The notes beneath the pieces are model-generated. The model saw only the letters and a list, made by a program, of their open reading frames with translations. It was not told the DNA's origin and ran no database searches. A stretch of 64,000 nt of DNA, from contig CAIRXW010000043.1 of NCBI GenBank assembly GCA_903882665.1, forward strand, positions 87,655-151,654, read 5' to 3'. Below are positions 60,895 to 64,000 of this stretch, in pieces; the stretch's first letter is position 1; each line of letters starts with the position of its first letter. This DNA comes from an uncultured Chlorobiaceae bacterium. Its GTDB lineage: Bacteria > Bacteroidota > Chlorobiia > Chlorobiales > Chlorobiaceae. Position numbers and translations under genes: made by a program.

Positions 60895-61929
60895 TTAATC
60901 AACTTCCCTGTGAGAGTAGTAAGTCGGCATCGATAGCCTCTGGATAAAGTCCGCTACGCGCGTGACATCGTCTGCAACCATCATCCGATGATCAACAGGT
61001 GCTATTGCAACTTCGTTGAAGCTATTTTGCGATTCGTTAATGCACTTGGCATATCGATTCGTCAGTTCATTTGGTATCACATCATCAAATGCAGAAGCTC
61101 TTAAAATTGCGCTTCCCCCACTCTCTAGATATCCTGCAAGAGCACTAAACGCAGGCGACGTCTGCCACGAACCTGGCTTCCTCACTTCGTGGCTAAAATC
61201 AGGCCCGAAGCGCGCGAAGTGAGCCTCCTTGGAGAAGGCGCCAGGGCTCACCAGGGCGATACCCCGAGCCTTTAGCAGTTCAGTGGTTACAGCTACCACA
61301 TGTCCCCCCATGCTGTTTCCGATCATGAACAGCGGCCCCCTTGAAACGTCGCAACTCGACCCGAACACACCGGAAGCGAACCCACCGTAAGCGAGTACTA
61401 AGTCATGAACGCGGTCCTCTATACAAAAATGTGTCTTATCTGCGTGGCAGTGCGCTCCACGGTGATCAACTGCTACGAAATGACAATTCATACCCCGTCG
61501 CGCCAATAGCAATGCAAGAGCTGGGAAATAGACAGAGTGGAGGGTCGGATCAGCACGAATGGTACCGCCGTGGGAGTAGAGGACGACAGGCTCGTAGCCT
61601 ACCATCCTTGCAGGGGGGTGAAAACGGTAGAGCTTGAGTATATCTGAATGGGTGCATCCTTCCCTACGTCGCACCAATACGGTAATCCGCTCAACGTCGC
61701 ATATTGTGCACTCCGGGGGCAGGCCAATTTCTTCGAGTATTAATGCGAGCGACGAGCAAAGTGCTGATTCCTCTCTGGGATGGAAGCTTGCCAGCGGGAG
61801 ATCAAGACGCTCGTTGGAAACAAGATCGACTTCAAAAAGCTCCAAAACTCTCGTCAGTCGGGCGTTGAACGGCATATGGGGCATAAGTTGGTATACCTTG
61901 AAATCTCTGGGAGTCGCAATGTCAATCAC
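60895..61929 (-). CDS. Alpha/beta hydrolase fold protein
   Basis: The best start is GTG 61929, which overlaps the upstream stop by 8 nt and suggests coupling; ATG 61884 or an ATG at 62022 (overlapping the upstream gene by 101 nt) are alternatives. The 345-residue protein has a mid-size N-terminal extension, a strand-turn LYSHGGTIRADPTLH with the HGG oxyanion motif, and the elbow FMIGNSMGGHVVAV (GxSxGG, Ser nucleophile). Asp in FDDVIPNEL and His in PVDHRMM complete a plausible triad. It resembles lipase/esterase-type enzymes acting on acyl or peptide esters. The role is unknown; it sits between the phosphorylase-NBR1 and MurE-like genes. Confidence 0.8.
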   Translation of the reverse strand: MIDIATPRDFKVYQLMPHMPFNARLTRVLELFEVDLVSNERLDLPLASFHPREESALCSSLALILEEIGLPPECTICDVERITVLVRRREGCTHSDILKLYRFHPPARMVGYEPVVLYSHGGTIRADPTLHSVYFPALALLLARRGMNCHFVAVDHRGAHCHADKTHFCIEDRVHDLVLAYGGFASGVFGSSCDVSRGPLFMIGNSMGGHVVAVTTELLKARGIALVSPGAFSKEAHFARFGPDFSHEVRKPGSWQTSPAFSALAGYLESGGSAILRASAFDDVIPNELTNRYAKCINESQNSFNEVAIAPVDHRMMVADDVTRVADFIQRLSMPTYYSHREVD

Positions 61930-63112
61930 TTTTTCCGAAAAGACTCGATTTTTCCACAACGTGGACTGTACATAACAAGCCGTATCGATACCTGTCAGGG
62001 AAGTATAGTTCCCCTTTTGCATCTACCATTTTCCATAGCACAGTTGTACTTGTGGGGTAGGCAGGAGCTCGCATCTGAACCGCAATCTGAACACTTGCGC
62101 CAGGTGCAGTATCGGGGATCGGTACGATTTCAGGCGAAGAAATCAGCGCCGGCCCCGACGGAGAGCCAATTCTCTTCAAGAATCTTCCACGCCAATGGGT
62201 CTTTCCAATGTTGCGTATTTCCCAGATCTTCGTGAAAGTCTCGTTGGCCTGTATAATCGTTCCATCTGGAATCGTAACGTCACGAACAAACTCAGCTGCA
62301 TCCTCAGGCTGTGCTGCAAGTGTTGCTTCCATAGGCACCAATTCCAACAGCGAACGGACAAAACTCGCAGCAATTGCTGATGCATACCGTTTCCACAATG
62401 CTCTTTGAGCGGTTCCGTCTCTGCCTTGGCCCTCTGACCCAGGTTCGTCAGAGATGCCTCGGATCATAAGGAATCCAACTTTGGAACGGGATTGTTGAAG
62501 CTTGATGGATGCGCCTGCTCCGGTCGCTTCCATCTCGACCGCATGAAGTTCTGGAATTGTCTTCCTGACCGATAGGAAGAATTTGTGGTCTGGATCATCA
62601 ACCACCTTGTCACCCGAGGCAACATAACCATCGTGAGCCTTGGTCTCCTCTGGAGATTTCCCATCCGGCCTCTCTGTATCTACGCACGTTTTCCAGTCAT
62701 TAACGTCACCATCCACAAGGATCAGTGCGTGTTCAAGTAAAGTGCGATCAGTAGAATAATCATAGTCAGGTCGACGGACAAATCGCCCCTTGACGAGCTT
62801 TCCAAACTCCATCGAGTAGACGAACTTGGCGACGACTACGTCTCCCCGTTTAACATGATGGTCTGGGAACCCTCCTGCTATACCGACAAGTAGCACCCAT
62901 CTCGGATTCCAATTGTTGAGGATGTATTGTAGTGTTGCAGCAGTGTTCGATTCTCCTTTCCCAGATTGAACGCACACAACGTCGTGATGCCCTATTCGAC
63001 CATACTTAGTGGGCAGTGGCTGTCCTTCCGCTTCAGAGACTCCTGAGAGTACACGAGTCATAGCAAGCCATTCAATGGGTGTCGGAGTAAGTATTGCAAA
63101 TGAGATATTCAT
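61922..63112 (-). CDS. Nucleoside phosphorylase (MTAN/PNP-like) fused to an NBR1-type Ig-like domain
   Basis: The 396-residue protein has two parts. Residues about 1-235 are a PNP/MTAN-type nucleoside phosphorylase or nucleosidase domain: LLVGIAGGFPDHHVKRGDVV, the Met-Glu motif HAVEMEATGAGA, and FLMIRGISDEPGSEG. Residues about 265-390 are an NBR1-like Ig domain (TFTKIWEIRNIGKTHW, then SPEIVPIPDTAPGASV and WKMVDAKGELYFPD). Fusion of these two domains is not familiar to me. PNP-type enzymes occur as effectors in some antiphage systems that degrade nucleotides. It is the first gene of the cluster, with a GTTAGGC-type site 20 nt upstream. Confidence 0.83.
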   Translation of the reverse strand: MNISFAILTPTPIEWLAMTRVLSGVSEAEGQPLPTKYGRIGHHDVVCVQSGKGESNTAATLQYILNNWNPRWVLLVGIAGGFPDHHVKRGDVVVAKFVYSMEFGKLVKGRFVRRPDYDYSTDRTLLEHALILVDGDVNDWKTCVDTERPDGKSPEETKAHDGYVASGDKVVDDPDHKFFLSVRKTIPELHAVEMEATGAGASIKLQQSRSKVGFLMIRGISDEPGSEGQGRDGTAQRALWKRYASAIAASFVRSLLELVPMEATLAAQPEDAAEFVRDVTIPDGTIIQANETFTKIWEIRNIGKTHWRGRFLKRIGSPSGPALISSPEIVPIPDTAPGASVQIAVQMRAPAYPTSTTVLWKMVDAKGELYFPDRYRYGLLCTVHVVEKSSLFGKSD

Positions 63113-63131
63113 TGTTCGCGTTCCTTTCCGC

Positions 63132-63138
63132 GCCTAAC
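63132..63138 (-). other. Possible cassette-type core site upstream of the phosphorylase gene
   Basis: On the minus strand GTTAGGC fits GTTRRRY, the commonest integron core form, and lies 20 nt ahead of the gene's ATG, as at cassette starts. Alone it is weak evidence. Confidence 0.25.
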
Positions 63139-63610
63139 GGATTTGTTTTTGCTTGATTTGCATAGCGGTCCAATTATTTTATGGCCAACAATAATTAGAT
63201 TGATCCACCTATACTGCGAATTTTTGAATTATAACCCACATAAGACACTTTATTTTCGCGGCTCAATAAGCGACTAATCTTATACATCGTAAGCCGTTAT
63301 ACTTTTAACCGATTTTATTTTTGCGTGTTATACTGATCCGCATAACAACACTGAAACCTGCCGCTGTTGCGGTGTGCTTAAGAGGGTAATGTACGCAGGG
63401 ATTTTGAGTGTTCCACTGTAGAGGTAGTGTTTTTTATCTTTTAAGGGTTTAGGACGGAGCGTAGGGCGTCAGGGTCTTCTCAGAATTTTGCGGGGATGAT
63501 TAATGGGCTGGTGCGGATGTTTTGGGCACGGGTGGTTCCGAGCCTTTGTTGTTTGGTGGTGGCGGGTGTTTGTTGAACAGGCCGGGGATTACCCGGCCTG
63601 CTGTTGGTGG
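63139..63610. other. 470-nt AT-rich region with two hairpins and no clear gene
   Basis: I see no convincing gene. 63150-63340 is very AT-rich. CCGC/GCGG forms a small hairpin near 63361-63372. A strong perfect inverted repeat CAGGCCGGG/CCCGGCCTG (63578-63586 with 63592-63600) follows the stop of the small minus-strand gene and may be its terminator; there is no T-run. Confidence 0.55.
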
Positions 63611-63862
63611 TTAGTTGAGTTTTGGGTTTGCTGGTATTTTTGGCGCTGGCTTGGCACACCAAGGGAGCTGGTAGAGGTTCTTATCTTCCATGAAGCCGGC
63701 GATTTTTATGATTGCGGTATCTGCGTTGTAAATGTCGCTACCGCAATAGCTGCCGGCTTCTTCCCATACTTGATTGATCTGGCGCTCTGCGATAACTCGC
63801 GTGCCTTCTTTTATGAGGCGGTATGCGGTGCCGGAAGGGCTTTTATATTCTGCGATGACCAT
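63611..63862 (-). CDS. Small hypothetical protein (phage-like)
   Basis: The 83-residue product begins MVIAEYKSPSGTAYRLIKEG, continues EGTRVIAERQINQVWEEAG and has no motif I recognise; it looks like a small soluble accessory protein. The ATG at 63862 has a good ribosome-binding site (AAAAGGAG, 7-9 nt upstream), rare in this genome and a sign of foreign DNA. A second, overlapping plus-strand frame (63503-63889) is very Trp/Cys/Phe-rich and implausible as protein. A strong hairpin 11 nt downstream may end its transcript. Confidence 0.6.
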   Translation of the reverse strand: MVIAEYKSPSGTAYRLIKEGTRVIAERQINQVWEEAGSYCGSDIYNADTAIIKIAGFMEDKNLYQLPWCAKPAPKIPANPKLN

Positions 63863-64000
63863 GATGATGCTCCTTTTCCTGCTGGTTGAGTGGATGGCTT
63901 TTCAGCCATTCCCCGGGGGGACAAGGGCTTCCCTATGCCCAGGCAAACTTTTTGTGCAAGGGAGGAAGTGAGCTGCACAAGGTACTCCGCGGAAGCGAAC

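Noticed and set aside
63503..63889. Plus-strand 128-residue open frame
   Set aside because: The translation is extremely rich in Trp, Cys and Phe with no homologous pattern, and it overlaps the minus-strand gene with a good ribosome-binding site.
63812..64000. Minus-strand open frame running in from the right edge
   Set aside because: It could be the C-terminal end of a neighbouring gene, but it overlaps the next gene and has no recognisable motif; too short to support.

Overview
The window looks like a chromosome segment of a green sulfur bacterium (family Chlorobiaceae; the species is not resolved here). Four things point that way. The metK-ahcY pair is preceded by a structured leader like the Chlorobi-only SAM-Chlorobi RNA. 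A small RRM protein gene is preceded by a leader like the Chlorobi-RRM RNA. Several promoters fit the Bacteroidetes/Chlorobi pattern (TTG, then TAnnTTTG), and Shine-Dalgarno sequences are mostly weak. The gene set (Rny, SecG, 6S RNA next to zapA, rubrerythrin, MetK/AhcY) fits an anaerobe of this group.

Layout. 1-7235: a minus-strand type I CRISPR-Cas operon (cas6, cas5, cas8, cas7, cas3, cas1). cas1 is cut by the left edge, and no cas4, cas2 or repeat array is visible. 7491-22852: housekeeping and transport genes (TolC-like channel, RarA, riboflavin genes RibE/RibD, Tpx, DoxX, dCMP deaminase, RqcH, Nramp transporter, an FGE-like protein, a thioesterase, an LptF/LptG permease, an MFS exporter). 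23000-24840: a frameshifted Rpn-type nuclease and a decayed stretch. 24889-36445: core information genes (tRNA-Lys, secG, hisB, rny, 6S RNA, zapA, pheT, four clustered tRNAs, metK-ahcY, tRNA-Gln). 36602-53018: mixed metabolism and membrane genes (TrpF, a KefB-like antiporter, RRM protein, rubrerythrin, SulP transporter, RhlE-like helicase, a cystathionine gamma-synthase-type enzyme, methyltransferases, an autotransporter-like barrel protein).

53184 to the right edge is a mobile island. It begins with a 19-bp copy of the tmRNA (ssrA) 3' end. That is followed by truncated primase-like and tyrosine-integrase genes fused at one deletion scar, then a phage-type control and replication module (repressor, HTH protein, RusA-like resolvase, replication protein, small terminase-like protein). 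Next come an integron-like cassette carrying a HEPN-motif protein with an attC-like site, and a minus-strand cluster of a nucleoside-phosphorylase/NBR1-Ig fusion, an alpha/beta hydrolase, a second MurE-like ligase and a GNAT acetyltransferase. The intact ssrA and the other island end are not in view.

The strongest candidates for something new are the approximately 165-nt structured, terminator-ended leader ahead of the cystathionine gamma-synthase-type gene (49384-49551), the MurE-like/hydrolase/phosphorylase-NBR1 cluster, and the attC-bounded HEPN cassette.
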